Positions 26,452-34,869 of a DNA stretch of 64,000 nucleotides are shown here, piece by piece (the first letter of the stretch is position 1; each line of letters starts with the position of its first letter). Position numbers and translations under genes: made by a program. The notes below the pieces were generated by a model that was not told where the DNA came from, searched no databases, and saw only the letters and a program-made list of their open reading frames with translations. The stretch comes from Fictibacillus sp. b24 (GTDB lineage: Bacteria; Bacillota; Bacilli; Bacillales; Fictibacillaceae): NCBI RefSeq assembly GCF_030348825.1, contig NZ_JAUCES010000005.1, positions 3,038,001 through 3,102,000 of the forward strand, in the 5' to 3' direction.

Positions 26452-26999
26452 AGATCTGCCCCCTTTGTTTTAATAACGCGAACCAATTGAGCCAGTACAT
26501 GAACACATGCAAACGTTAAGCCGATTGGAACAGCACTGTAAGGAATCCACATTGGAAGCAGAATAGCTGTGGATTTTTGAAAAGCTACCCCGTCTGACAA
26601 TATCCACGTGTACGTGTACGATAGAATCAAGACTAAAAAGATAATAATGAACACCTGACTGAATACCGCTATCCACATTTTCACTCTTGGCGGGCAATAA
26701 TCAAGCAATAGTGTAACAGCAGCCTGGGATCTGTACTTCAATCCCAGACTACCACCGATAAAACTGATCCAAATCAATAGAAATACAGCAACTTCACCTG
26801 ACCAAGATAATGGTGCGTTCAAAAAGTAGCGAAATGCCACTGAAACGGCGACAATAACTGCTAATGCGAACATGAGAATCGCAGCAAGAAATTTTTCCAC
26901 CTGACAAATTCCGTTACTAAGGCTCTGAATTATGCCGCTTCCCCCATTTATTGGAGGCTTTACACTTTGATAGATATCCCTGTCGTAATTAATCTTCAA
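26448..26999 (-). CDS. dctQ: TRAP transporter small permease DctQ
   Basis: 183 residues with four membrane segments, starting at FLAAILMFALAVIVAVSVAFRYF. The family motifs APLSWSGEVAVFLLIWISFIGGSLGLKYRSQ and PMWIPYSAVPIGLTFACVH are present. The TTG start at 26999 has only a weak upstream site, so the N-terminal 30 residues are uncertain. dctP ends 23 bases upstream. Confidence 0.88.
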   Translation of the reverse strand: MKINYDRDIYQSVKPPINGGSGIIQSLSNGICQVEKFLAAILMFALAVIVAVSVAFRYFLNAPLSWSGEVAVFLLIWISFIGGSLGLKYRSQAAVTLLLDYCPPRVKMWIAVFSQVFIIIFLVLILSYTYTWILSDGVAFQKSTAILLPMWIPYSAVPIGLTFACVHVLAQLVRVIKTKGADL

Positions 27000-27022
27000 T
27001 TAAACCACACCAATCTCTCAAT

Positions 27023-28039
27023 CTACTTTCTTACTGATTCTATAAATTCTTGAATAAGAGGGTCAGTCGGTCCGTATTTTTTATCAAATTCTTCTATATA
27101 TGGCTTGAATAGTTCTGGGTCAATATCATAGATTTTCATTCCGTTGTCAGCTAGTTCTTTTCTAAACTCTTCTTCTTGCCCTGAACGTGTTTCAACCGCA
27201 TAATCTGCTGCAGCTTCTAAAGATTCACGTACAATCTTCTGATCTTCTTCAGACATGCCTTCAAACGTTTTTTTGTTAACCATTCCGACTGCCGGCCAAA
27301 CCATATGATTTGTAACAGCTCCATATTTTGCAACTTCATAGTACTTGTTTGTAATCGCTGCATCCAAGTCCATGTCCATTCCGTCGATTACTCCTGTCTG
27401 TACAGCTGAGTAAACCTCAGGAAGAGGAAGTCCTTCTGTTGAAGCACCTGTTGATTTATAAAAGTCCTGCATTGGAGGGCTTGGTGTTACACGAAGTTTT
27501 AATCCTTTCATATCTTCAGGTTTTTGAACATCCTTATCTTTAAACAACATGACGCGCTGACCCGCAAAAAGATAATCCAATCCTGTAATTCCTTGCTCAT
27601 CCAGAGTTGCTAGGATCTTTTTCGCTGGTTCAGACTGTCTCGCCTTATGTGCTGCTTCCAGATCTTCAAAAGCATATGGAGCAAACCATGCTGCAAATGA
27701 AGGTGAACGGGAGCTTGTGTATGCTGCTGTTATAAAACCAAAGTCAACAGAACCTGATTCGATTTGCTGCATCATATCCGCTTCACTTCCAAGCTGGGAG
27801 GATGGATAGATCTCGAGTTCAATCCTTCCATCTGACCGTTTAGATAACTCTTCTTTAAATTTCTCTGCAGCTTTATGCCACATGTGTGAAGGCGGTGTGA
27901 TATGCGCTAGTTTGAACTTGTATGTCTTTCCATCAGAAGATGCATCCCCTGAACTTGCGGAATCCTTGGCTCCGCTGCTGCAGGATGTTAAAAGAATCAA
28001 TGCCAGCAATACAGTCATTACGATTTTTAATTTCTTCAT
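27023..28039 (-). CDS. dctP: TRAP transporter substrate-binding lipoprotein DctP
   Basis: 338 residues from ATG at 28039, nine bases after AAGGAG; the frame is open 30 codons farther but lacks a site there. The signal peptide MKKLKIVMTVLLALILLTSC ends in a lipobox, so it is a membrane-anchored receptor, as expected in a Gram-positive. The DctP fold shows FKLAHITPPSHMWHKAAEKF, LEIYPSSQLGSEADMMQQIESG, LKLRVTPSPPMQDFYKSTGA and GVIDGMDMD. The Arg in LKLRVTPS normally grips the carboxylate of the ligand. Confidence 0.92.
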   Translation of the reverse strand: MKKLKIVMTVLLALILLTSCSSGAKDSASSGDASSDGKTYKFKLAHITPPSHMWHKAAEKFKEELSKRSDGRIELEIYPSSQLGSEADMMQQIESGSVDFGFITAAYTSSRSPSFAAWFAPYAFEDLEAAHKARQSEPAKKILATLDEQGITGLDYLFAGQRVMLFKDKDVQKPEDMKGLKLRVTPSPPMQDFYKSTGASTEGLPLPEVYSAVQTGVIDGMDMDLDAAITNKYYEVAKYGAVTNHMVWPAVGMVNKKTFEGMSEEDQKIVRESLEAAADYAVETRSGQEEEFRKELADNGMKIYDIDPELFKPYIEEFDKKYGPTDPLIQEFIESVRK

Positions 28040-28059
28040 CCCTATCAACTCCTTATTTA

Positions 28060-28073
28060 TGTAAGCGTTATCA
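28060..28073 (-). promoter_or_regulatory. cre box between iclR and dctP
   Basis: The minus strand reads TGATAACGCTTACA, which meets every fixed position of TGNNANCGNTNNCA. It overlaps the iclR stop codon and lies 20 bases upstream of the dctP start, so CcpA there could block readthrough or a local promoter. Confidence 0.65.
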
Positions 28074-28820
28074 TAAAACACTAATATAACCGAGTTCTTT
28101 TGAGATTGACTCTGCTGTTTTAACGACATGATGAATCATAGAAGGTGTATCTTGCCCTAGCATATACGATACAGGTCCTACCATATTAAGTGCAGCGATA
28201 ATTTGTCCTGTATAAGACTTAATAGGAGCAGCAATTCCATACAACCCCATTTCGTTTTCGTTGTTGCTTATGGCATAACCATTTGTTCTTATATCATCAA
28301 GTTCAATTTTCAACTTTTCAACACACGTAATAGTATTGGGAGCACGGCGAAGCAATCCCCTTGATATGGTCGGCTTAATCATAGAGGGGTTAAAGGCTAG
28401 CAATACTTTTCCTGTACTTGTACAATAGGCAGGTTTTGTATCTCCTATAAAAGTGGGGACAGCTACTGAATTTGATGAAGCTACTCTTAGAACGAAGCGA
28501 ACTTCACCACGATCGAGCATTCCGATATGTACGGTTGTGTTAAACCTTCTGACAAGACCTTCGCACAATGGCAGTGCTTCCGTATTTATGTCTTGCTGAT
28601 ACATGACGTGATTGCTCCATTCTAACAATTTCCATCCTAATCTATATTTTTTCTGACTGTCTTGAATCAGTATGCCTTCCGAGCAAAGTGTGCGAACTAA
28701 GTGATGAACTGTGCTCGCGTTCATGTTAAGTTTTTCAGCAATCTGCAGGTTCCCTAGTGCTGGTTCATCTTTCGTAAAGCAATTTAATATCCTTGAAATT
28801 TTTTGAACAGATGAAATCAC
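28071..28820 (-). CDS. IclR family transcriptional regulator
   Basis: About 249 residues. The N-terminal winged helix shows QKISRILNCFTKDEPALGNLQIAEKLNMNASTVHHLVRTLCSEGIL. The C-terminal effector domain has CTSTGKVLLAF, RTNGYAISNNENEMGLYGIAAPI and ALNMVGPVSYM. IclR proteins sense small aromatic or carboxylic acids. The start is GTG at 28820 or TTG at 28823, both just after GGGGGAG. It precedes dctPQM in the same direction by 31 bases. A palindrome next to its own -35 box suggests autoregulation. Confidence 0.92.
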   Translation of the reverse strand: MISSVQKISRILNCFTKDEPALGNLQIAEKLNMNASTVHHLVRTLCSEGILIQDSQKKYRLGWKLLEWSNHVMYQQDINTEALPLCEGLVRRFNTTVHIGMLDRGEVRFVLRVASSNSVAVPTFIGDTKPAYCTSTGKVLLAFNPSMIKPTISRGLLRRAPNTITCVEKLKIELDDIRTNGYAISNNENEMGLYGIAAPIKSYTGQIIAALNMVGPVSYMLGQDTPSMIHHVVKTAESISKELGYISVL

Positions 28821-29205
28821 CAATTCTCCCCCTCAAACGGATACGATTTAGTTGAAGTCAGCTAGCAACCACCCCTTTCAATATGCGTTCATCGTATTGA
28901 AAACGGTCGGCTTGTACAATGTCAAAATTTCATAATATGAAATTACAAGAAATATATTTTGAATAATTAGAAAATTCTAGAGGATTATATTCATTCATAA
29001 AGAAGAAGTAAGGACTAGAGGTTTATGTTAGTTTTCGTGGTCTTCTGTCGATTTACCTCCTATTTTCATAATTTCATGAAAAAAATGTAAACTGCATGTG
29101 GCAATTCGTCTATATTTCAATTACTATATGTAGTATAAATACTTTTATATATCAAATGATTGATTCATTCTTTCCATGATTTTATTGTTGAAAGAGGTGC
29201 GAGAG
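28821..29205. other. Divergent regulatory region between iclR and the sensor kinase
   Basis: 385 bases. It holds the iclR promoter region with the palindrome at 28926-28944, and a related half-matched sequence TTTCATGAAA at 29073-29082 with a TTTTCA arm before it. No gene was seen. Confidence 0.6.
28920..28944 (-). promoter_or_regulatory. iclR -35 box and adjacent palindromic operator candidate
   Basis: On the minus strand a consensus TTGACA (28920-28925) directly follows the palindrome AATTTCA-N5-TGAAATT (28926-28944). The palindrome arms equal those before the monooxygenase promoter. A poor -10 (TTCAAT) lies 18 bases on. Confidence 0.6.
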
Positions 29206-30351
29206 TTGGACATTACTGAAAGTCTTATCACTTATATGGATGAAAACCTGCCTACCTACTTACAAGACTGGCATCAGAGAGTTGTCATTTCAAACCATGA
29301 CATACATAAAGAAAAAGTGATTGAAAATGCCTTGCATATGATTGAGCTAGTCAAGTTATCCTTACGCGGACAACTATCCCCTCAAAAAATCATGCACCTC
29401 GCACATGAAGTAGCCGTCCAGCGGTTGGAAGCGAAAATCAACATAGGGGAATTTGTTTACAATGTAAATTTGGGCCGCAGTGAGATTGTGCGGTTTGTTA
29501 CAGGCTCTGGCATATCTATCGAACAGCTTCAGCCTGTCATTGAAACGATTAATTCTCTTTTTGATGAATTTTTGTACCATGCCGTTAAGAAATATACACA
29601 GTTAAAAGATGCGGAGATTCAAGAAAAGACCCTGTTCATCGATCAGAGTCATAAAGAGCGTTTGACCATTTTAGGGCAGATGTCATCAAGCTTTGTACAT
29701 GAATTTAGAAATCCTCTTACAGCTGTTATGGGGTTTGTGAAGCTCATGCAGCAAGAGAATCCGAACATGAAATACATAGATATTATCAGCCATGAATTAA
29801 CACAGCTAAACTTTCGAATTTCTCAATTTCTTCATGCCTCCAAAAAAGGGGTTCAAGAACGTGAAGCAGAGGATTTTTCATTAGAAGATTTGTTTACTGA
29901 TATTCTAGACTTTATGTATCCAAGCCTAGTGGATGCAGATGTTACAGTGATTCCGCGTATCGATCCCACGATTACGCTTAAGGCACACAAGGACGAGCTG
30001 AAACAAGTTCTGCTCAATCTCATCATGAATTCTATCGATGCGCTGCGACAAAAAAAGCAAAATCGGCGCATCATGATCTTTAGTAAAATGGAGAACGACG
30101 CAAATGTACAGATTACCATTTCAAATAATGGACCTGCTATTCCATCTGAAACCATCAGTACGATCTTTGAGCCTTTTTTTACAACGAAAGAGTTAGGAAC
30201 AGGTATTGGCCTTTTTGTGTGTAAAAAGATTATCGAGAAGCATAACGGTGCAATCAGCTGTTCGTCAGATGATAACATCACTACTTTTACGATCGTTCTT
30301 CCGATTCGCGGAGCTGTTATAGAAGAAGAAATCTCACACTTGGAAATATAA
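29206..30351 (+). CDS. Soluble sensor histidine kinase (sporulation-kinase-like)
   Basis: 381 residues from TTG at 29206, which has GAGGTG six bases upstream; an ATG ten codons earlier lacks a ribosome site. The N-terminal 150 residues resemble an RsbR-N/globin-like helical sensor (YLQDWHQRVV.., VQRLEAKINIGEFVYNVNLGRSEIVRFV). The HisKA domain is GQMSSSFVHEFRNPLTAVMGFVKLMQ, with the phosphoacceptor His. The ATPase has NLIMNSIDAL, TISNNGPAI, FEPFFTTKELGTGIGLFVC. No membrane segment and no adjacent regulator, so it may feed a phosphorelay (inference). Confidence 0.85.
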   Translation: MDITESLITYMDENLPTYLQDWHQRVVISNHDIHKEKVIENALHMIELVKLSLRGQLSPQKIMHLAHEVAVQRLEAKINIGEFVYNVNLGRSEIVRFVTGSGISIEQLQPVIETINSLFDEFLYHAVKKYTQLKDAEIQEKTLFIDQSHKERLTILGQMSSSFVHEFRNPLTAVMGFVKLMQQENPNMKYIDIISHELTQLNFRISQFLHASKKGVQEREAEDFSLEDLFTDILDFMYPSLVDADVTVIPRIDPTITLKAHKDELKQVLLNLIMNSIDALRQKKQNRRIMIFSKMENDANVQITISNNGPAIPSETISTIFEPFFTTKELGTGIGLFVCKKIIEKHNGAISCSSDDNITTFTIVLPIRGAVIEEEISHLEI

Positions 30352-30384
30352 AAGGAACTTGGAATATCCAAGCTCCTTTTTTTA
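30352..30384. terminator. Bidirectional terminator between kinase and DDAH genes
   Basis: AAGGA.CTTGGA and TCCAAG.TCCTT arms around ATA, with a seven-T run on the plus strand and A-rich start. It serves the convergent genes on both sides. Confidence 0.8.
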
Positions 30385-30394
30385 ATGCAAACTT

Positions 30395-31261
30395 TTAATG
30401 CATCTCTTCACGATACAAGGGCATCGAGCAGCATCTGAACGATCCGCCTGATTTAATGATTTCGGATATATCCACCTCAAGCACGTCAAACCCTCTTTCA
30501 CGAAGTGCCGCATTTACTTTTTTATTGACGGGTAAGCTTAAGACTTTATTGTTGCCAATCGACAAAACATTTGTCCCCAATGTAAACTGTTCATCTTTCT
30601 CTACTTCAATTATATTAAATTTCGCTGCAAGAATTTGATATTCCTTATCATCAAAGGCATCTTTATAAATCAAAGCATCTTTTTCAGATAAAATGTTAAA
30701 TACACAGTCCAAATGTAAATACTTCGGATGAAAGGGTACGGAAACAACATTCATATGAGGCAATTGAGACTGAAGTTCCTGTATCGTCTCTTCAGAAGTT
30801 CTTCCGCTCACACCGATAAACACGGTATCTCCATGAACGATGACATCGCCGCCTTCAATACGGTCACCTTCAATTAGAGAGAGATTGATCTGGTGTTCCA
30901 ACAGCCAGTTTCGCAAGACTTTCTCTTCACCATCACGAATGTTGCTTCCCATTCGAGAAACGAACACCGTCTCACCAATGGTAAAACCAATATCCCGAGT
31001 AAAAACTTGTTCCGGAAACCTTTCTATCGCAGGAAGCTTATAAACGTCAACTCCATTGTTTTTCATCGTCTCTACAAAGAGCTGATGCTGTTTCATCGCA
31101 CGCTTCATGTTGATATTATCTTTAGCAAAATGCCTCTGAGTTTCATTAATAATTTCATCGATTTTCATGTATCTTGGTTCACATACGATCACCTTTTTCA
31201 ACACACCATATTCACTATCACAATTCACGTGTTTGTATTCTCCTTTTATTACGGTAGCCAT
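30395..31261 (-). CDS. Dimethylarginine dimethylaminohydrolase-like amidinohydrolase
   Basis: 288 residues of the guanidine-group-modifying superfamily. Motifs are FTRDIGFTIGETVFVSRMG, IEGGDVIVHGDTVFIGVSGRTSEE, YLHLDCVFNIL (catalytic His) and the C-terminal GGSFRCCSMPLYRE with the nucleophilic Cys. Such enzymes hydrolyse methylated arginine or arginine to citrulline and an amine. A short regular DDAH is about 255 residues, and arginine deiminase about 410, so DDAH fits better. It stands alone. Confidence 0.85.
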   Translation of the reverse strand: MATVIKGEYKHVNCDSEYGVLKKVIVCEPRYMKIDEIINETQRHFAKDNINMKRAMKQHQLFVETMKNNGVDVYKLPAIERFPEQVFTRDIGFTIGETVFVSRMGSNIRDGEEKVLRNWLLEHQINLSLIEGDRIEGGDVIVHGDTVFIGVSGRTSEETIQELQSQLPHMNVVSVPFHPKYLHLDCVFNILSEKDALIYKDAFDDKEYQILAAKFNIIEVEKDEQFTLGTNVLSIGNNKVLSLPVNKKVNAALRERGFDVLEVDISEIIKSGGSFRCCSMPLYREEMH

Positions 31262-31459
31262 TTATAATCCTCCATTACGCACATAAGGTATTTATAAGGC
31301 TCTTCCCTAAATCAATAGTCCCGTAAACGTTTTTTGCATCTTTCATTAGTTTATTTATATTTTTTCCAAAAATGGCTAAAAGTTATCTTCTTTTTGTTAC
31401 ATTCATGAAATTCATGAAAAAACATGGCTGTTTCATTAACTGTGATGCAATTGGAAGTG

Positions 31460-31586
31460 GTTGATTTCCGTTCCATGCGCTCGCTTTCCGCGGGGCAGGC
31501 GGTGAGCCCCTTGCCGCTTTGCGCCCTTAAGGGTCTCACCTGACCGCTCGTCCCGCAGGAGTCTCGCACCTTGCACTCCAATCAAC
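31460..31586 (-). repeat. Dispersed palindromic repeat, copy 4 (inverted)
   Basis: The same element on the minus strand: GTTGATTGGAGTGCAAGGTG at the right end and GGAAATCAACCACTTCC at the left. The middle differs from the others (CTTAAGGGCGCAAAGCGGC instead of CTTATACGTGAAACG), closer to other Bacillaceae versions. Confidence 0.88.
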
Positions 31587-31604
31587 TTTGTCAATGAAGC
31601 TAAA

Positions 31605-31668
31605 ACAAAATAATTGATAGCAAAAATCTTACAAAATAATTGATAGCAAAAATCTTACAAAATAATGT
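31605..31668 (+). repeat. 26-bp direct repeat, about 2.4 copies
   Basis: ACAAAATAATTGATAGC starts at 31605 and 31631, and a truncated ACAAAATAAT starts at 31657. The period is exactly 26 and the first two units are identical. Confidence 0.9.
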
Positions 31669-31908
31669 ACAAAACCAAAAAACAACTGACTTAGAGATCC
31701 ATTGTTGCCTTTTGCTGTCAGCTGTTTAATATTTTGTTTTAATTTAATTGGTCTGATCGTATACTTAAGCGCAAGGAAGCCAAAAACGCGCGTAAAAGAG
31801 CTTGGAGTGCGCGCAACGGACAACTTCCTGTGCGAATGTGTAAAAAATATAAAACACGTACCGTAAAACCCTTATTTAAACAGTTTTGATCATCCCGTCC
31901 TTACTACC

Positions 31909-32727
31909 TTACTTCCACCACGTTTCATGCATGCTCGCAGGAAGTTGCCTCTTATGTTCTGTCATGAGATAACGGTCCTCAATTTTCTTGGCTGCCTCTT
32001 CAGAAACTTTCTTACCTTCTAAATAATCGTCAAGTTCATCGTACGTAATTCCTAATTCCGTTTCATCTGCTTGCTGCGGTTTTTCATCTAATAAATCAGC
32101 AGTTGGCTGCTTTAAATAAAGTCTCTCAGGTGCTCCTAATTCTTTTAATAACATTTTGCCTTGACGCTTCGTCAACCCTGACAACGGGAGAATATCTGCT
32201 CCGCCGTCTCCGTACTTGGTGAAGAAGCCCGTTACTGCTTCAGCTGCATGATCCGTGCCGATCACTAGCAAGTTCGCTTGGCCACCCACAGCATATTGAG
32301 TGATCATCCTTACTCTAGCTTTGACGTTACCCTTGTTAAAGTCGGAAAGCTGTCCTGACGTAAACGTGTCATAGCTTCCTGCAAAAGCATCTACTGTTTC
32401 TTGAATATCAAATGTTATACGTTCGTCGGCATTGATAAAAGACATGGCGAGATCTGCATCTTCTGCATCTCTTTGTGTTCCATAAGGCAGGCGAATCGCA
32501 ACGAACTTTACGATGTGACCTGATTCCCTCAGCTCTTCTATGGCCAACTGAGCTAATCGACCAGCAAGTGTGGAGTCCTGCCCACCGCTAATTCCTAGAA
32601 CAAATCCCTTAGCTTTAGATTTTATTAAATATTCTTTTAAGAACGTCACTCGGTGTTGTATTTCAATTTGCGGTTCAATTTCAGGCTTTGTATTCAGTTC
32701 ACTTATGATTTTCTGCTGCAATGACAT
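31909..32727 (-). CDS. nadE: NAD synthetase (ammonia-dependent)
   Basis: 272 residues, the exact usual length in Bacillus. The ATP-pyrophosphatase P-loop is [16 protein letters not shown] (about 43-58). [33 protein letters not shown] and the C-terminal [14 protein letters not shown] are NadE signatures. It amidates deamido-NAD with ATP and ammonia to NAD. It is the last gene of the salvage operon, 15 bases after nadD, with AGGAGG-like site before ATG. Confidence 0.95.
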   Translation of the reverse strand: MSLQQKIISELNTKPEIEPQIEIQHRVTFLKEYLIKSKAKGFVLGISGGQDSTLAGRLAQLAIEELRESGHIVKFVAIRLPYGTQRDAEDADLAMSFINADERITFDIQETVDAFAGSYDTFTSGQLSDFNKGNVKARVRMITQYAVGGQANLLVIGTDHAAEAVTGFFTKYGDGGADILPLSGLTKRQGKMLLKELGAPERLYLKQPTADLLDEKPQQADETELGITYDELDDYLEGKKVSEEAAKKIEDRYLMTEHKRQLPASMHETWWK

Positions 32728-32742
32728 TGCTATCCCCTCCTA

Positions 32743-33357
32743 TCACGTATACAATTCGTGTTTTTTAATATAGTCATAACAAGAGTCCGGCAAAAGGTAT
32801 CTTGGTTCTCCGCCTTTAGAAAACTCGTCTCGAATATAGGAGCTGCTGATCTCCATAGATAGCCCTTTATCGATCAGGTGAAATTTGGTTCCATCGTCAT
32901 GGTTTCTAAGGATTGGTGAACGAGAGATGGTCTTCACCATATTAATTTCATCCCTAGCCATCACAATAAATTTGTTGCTAGAGATCAATTCTTCGTCGTA
33001 CTTCCATTTTCCGTCTGCAATATCTACTAAAAGATCGGCTCCCATAATAAAGTAAACCTCATCTTCTGGATATTTCTTTTTAAAATGTTCCATCGTGTAA
33101 AACGTGTATACTTCCCAGGCATCTTGAAGCATCTCGTAATCATCTGCTACAAATTTGTCGTTATTAGAAATCGCTAATTGCAGCATACTCCACCGGTGTT
33201 CATCAGAAGTCTTCATGATTTTGTCTTTTCTTTTACTTGAACACGGAAGGAAGATAACTTTATCCAGTTTACAGCGATGTGCAACCGTGCTCGCAGTCCA
33301 TAAATGAACATTTGTTATGGGGTCAAAGGATGAACCATAGATACCGATCTTAGCCAT
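32743..33357 (-). CDS. nadD: Nicotinate-nucleotide adenylyltransferase-like protein
   Basis: 204 residues of the nucleotidyltransferase fold. The ATP motif GSSFDPITNVHL (residues 8-19) replaces the usual GGTFDPIHxGH: the first His is Thr15 and the Gly is Val17, while His18 is kept. EVYFIMGADLLVDI and the late ISSSYIRD motif agree with NadD. It would join ATP and nicotinate mononucleotide. Its divergent motif suggests a second, salvage-dedicated enzyme beside a housekeeping NadD (inference). It lies 12 bases after pncB. Confidence 0.85.
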   Translation of the reverse strand: MAKIGIYGSSFDPITNVHLWTASTVAHRCKLDKVIFLPCSSKRKDKIMKTSDEHRWSMLQLAISNNDKFVADDYEMLQDAWEVYTFYTMEHFKKKYPEDEVYFIMGADLLVDIADGKWKYDEELISSNKFIVMARDEINMVKTISRSPILRNHDDGTKFHLIDKGLSMEISSSYIRDEFSKGGEPRYLLPDSCYDYIKKHELYT

Positions 33358-33369
33358 TTTACTTCCTCC

Positions 33370-34842
33370 TTATTTTTCACCAATCAACTGCATGACTTTT
33401 GTCTGTACATCTTGAATGTTCTTCATCTTGTTATCCCAGCATACTTGGCTGAGGTCCACTGGATATTCTTCCGGATACATCGTGCGTTTGTACTCATCCC
33501 ATAACACTTCCAGATTCTCTTTAGCATATTGCTGTATTTCTGTCAGACTAGGAGTTTCATAGACTAAGTTGCCACCTACAAAAATATCCTGATGAAGCTC
33601 TTTCGCTTCAAAGTTCGTGACGAATTTACTGATAAACGTGTGAACAGGGTGAAACATTTTTAGTTTCGATTCTTCCTGAGGTGTTTCGCTATCCATCGCG
33701 ATATAATCACCTTCAGATTTGTTATTAAGTGTATTAATAATTCGATAAACTTTTTTCATACCAGGCGTCGTAACTTTCTCGGGATTGCCGCTGATCTTAA
33801 TCGTGTCGACCATCTTTCCATGTTCGTCTTCAATCGATACGAGTTTGTAGACCGCACCTAAAGCAGGCTGGTCATACGCGGTAATTAATTTTGTTCCAAT
33901 ACCCCATGAATCTATTTTTGCGCCTTGTGATTTCAAGTTAATAATCGTATTCTCGTCTAAATCGTTTGACGCAATAATCTGGGTATCTGTGAAACCTGCT
34001 TCGTCCAGCATCTTTCTAGCTTCTTTAGAGAGGTAAGCCAAATCACCGCTATCTAAACGAATTCCTTTAAAGTTGATTTTATCGCCTAACTCTTGAGCCA
34101 CTTTTATCGCTGTAGGTACACCAGATCGCAACGTATCATACGTATCTACTAAAAACACACAGTTTTTATGGCGGCGAGCATACTTATGAAAAGCAACATA
34201 CTCATCACGGTACGTTTGTACAAGTGCATGGGCATGAGTACCGGCAACTGGTATTCCAAAGAGTTTTCCTGCTCTTACGTTAGATGTTGCCTCAAATCCT
34301 CCGATAAATGCTGCTCTCGTTCCCCAAATCGCTGCATCCATTTCTTGTGCTCTGCGTGTTCCAAATTCCATTGCTCGTTGCTCTCCAACGACTTGTTTGA
34401 TTCGAGAGGCTTTTGTCGCCACAAGTGTTTGATAATTGACGATGTTCAAGATCGCCGTTTCAATAAGCTGTGCCTCAGCAAGTGGTGCTTCAATTCGTAA
34501 AATGGGTTCGTTTGCAAATACAAGCTCTCCCTCCACCATTGAACGCACTGTTCCAGTAAATTTCACTTGCTGCAAATAGTCCAAATAATCTTCTTCATAA
34601 CCTAGTTCATTCCTTAAATAATCAATATCACTTGCAGTAAACTTAAAATTTTGCAGATAATCTATGATTCTTTCTAAGCCAGCAAATACAGCATATCCGT
34701 TGCCAAAAGGAAGCTTGCGGAAAAAAACTTCAAACACCGCTTTTTTATTGTGCATATTGTCTTCCCAATACGTTTCTGCCATATTGATCTGGTAAAGGTC
34801 TGTGTGAAGCGTTAAGCTATCATCAGCATAATGTGTATTCAT
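33370..34842 (-). CDS. pncB: Nicotinate phosphoribosyltransferase
   Basis: 490 residues, the length of Bacillus YueK. Motifs are LHTDLYQINMAETYWED, EFGTRRAQEMDAAIWGTRAAFIGGFEATSNV, GTHAHALVQTY (phosphorylatable His), DTYDTLRSGV and IRLDSGDLAYLSKEARKMLD. It converts nicotinate and PRPP, with ATP, into nicotinate mononucleotide, taking nicotinate made by the nicotinamidase encoded just upstream. GGAGG precedes the ATG. Confidence 0.95.
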   Translation of the reverse strand: MNTHYADDSLTLHTDLYQINMAETYWEDNMHNKKAVFEVFFRKLPFGNGYAVFAGLERIIDYLQNFKFTASDIDYLRNELGYEEDYLDYLQQVKFTGTVRSMVEGELVFANEPILRIEAPLAEAQLIETAILNIVNYQTLVATKASRIKQVVGEQRAMEFGTRRAQEMDAAIWGTRAAFIGGFEATSNVRAGKLFGIPVAGTHAHALVQTYRDEYVAFHKYARRHKNCVFLVDTYDTLRSGVPTAIKVAQELGDKINFKGIRLDSGDLAYLSKEARKMLDEAGFTDTQIIASNDLDENTIINLKSQGAKIDSWGIGTKLITAYDQPALGAVYKLVSIEDEHGKMVDTIKISGNPEKVTTPGMKKVYRIINTLNNKSEGDYIAMDSETPQEESKLKMFHPVHTFISKFVTNFEAKELHQDIFVGGNLVYETPSLTEIQQYAKENLEVLWDEYKRTMYPEEYPVDLSQVCWDNKMKNIQDVQTKVMQLIGEK

Positions 34843-34869
34843 CGTTAGGTTACCTCCAAAAAATTAAAA

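Larger units (their letters stand above)
31262..31908. other. Intergenic region with repeat copy 4 and 26-bp direct repeats
   Basis: 647 bases. Besides the repeats, 31690-31908 holds AT-rich sequence and short open frames on both strands without ribosome sites. I recognise no protein in them. Confidence 0.6.

Noticed and set aside
29853-30371. 172-codon minus-strand open frame opposite the sensor kinase
   Set aside because: Shadow of the HisKA/ATPase region; Ser-rich low-information sequence.
31629-31823. 64-codon minus-strand frame in the gap before nadE
   Set aside because: No ribosome site, low-complexity content and overlap with direct repeats; no family recognised. The plus strand of 31760-31870 was also read and gave nothing recognisable.
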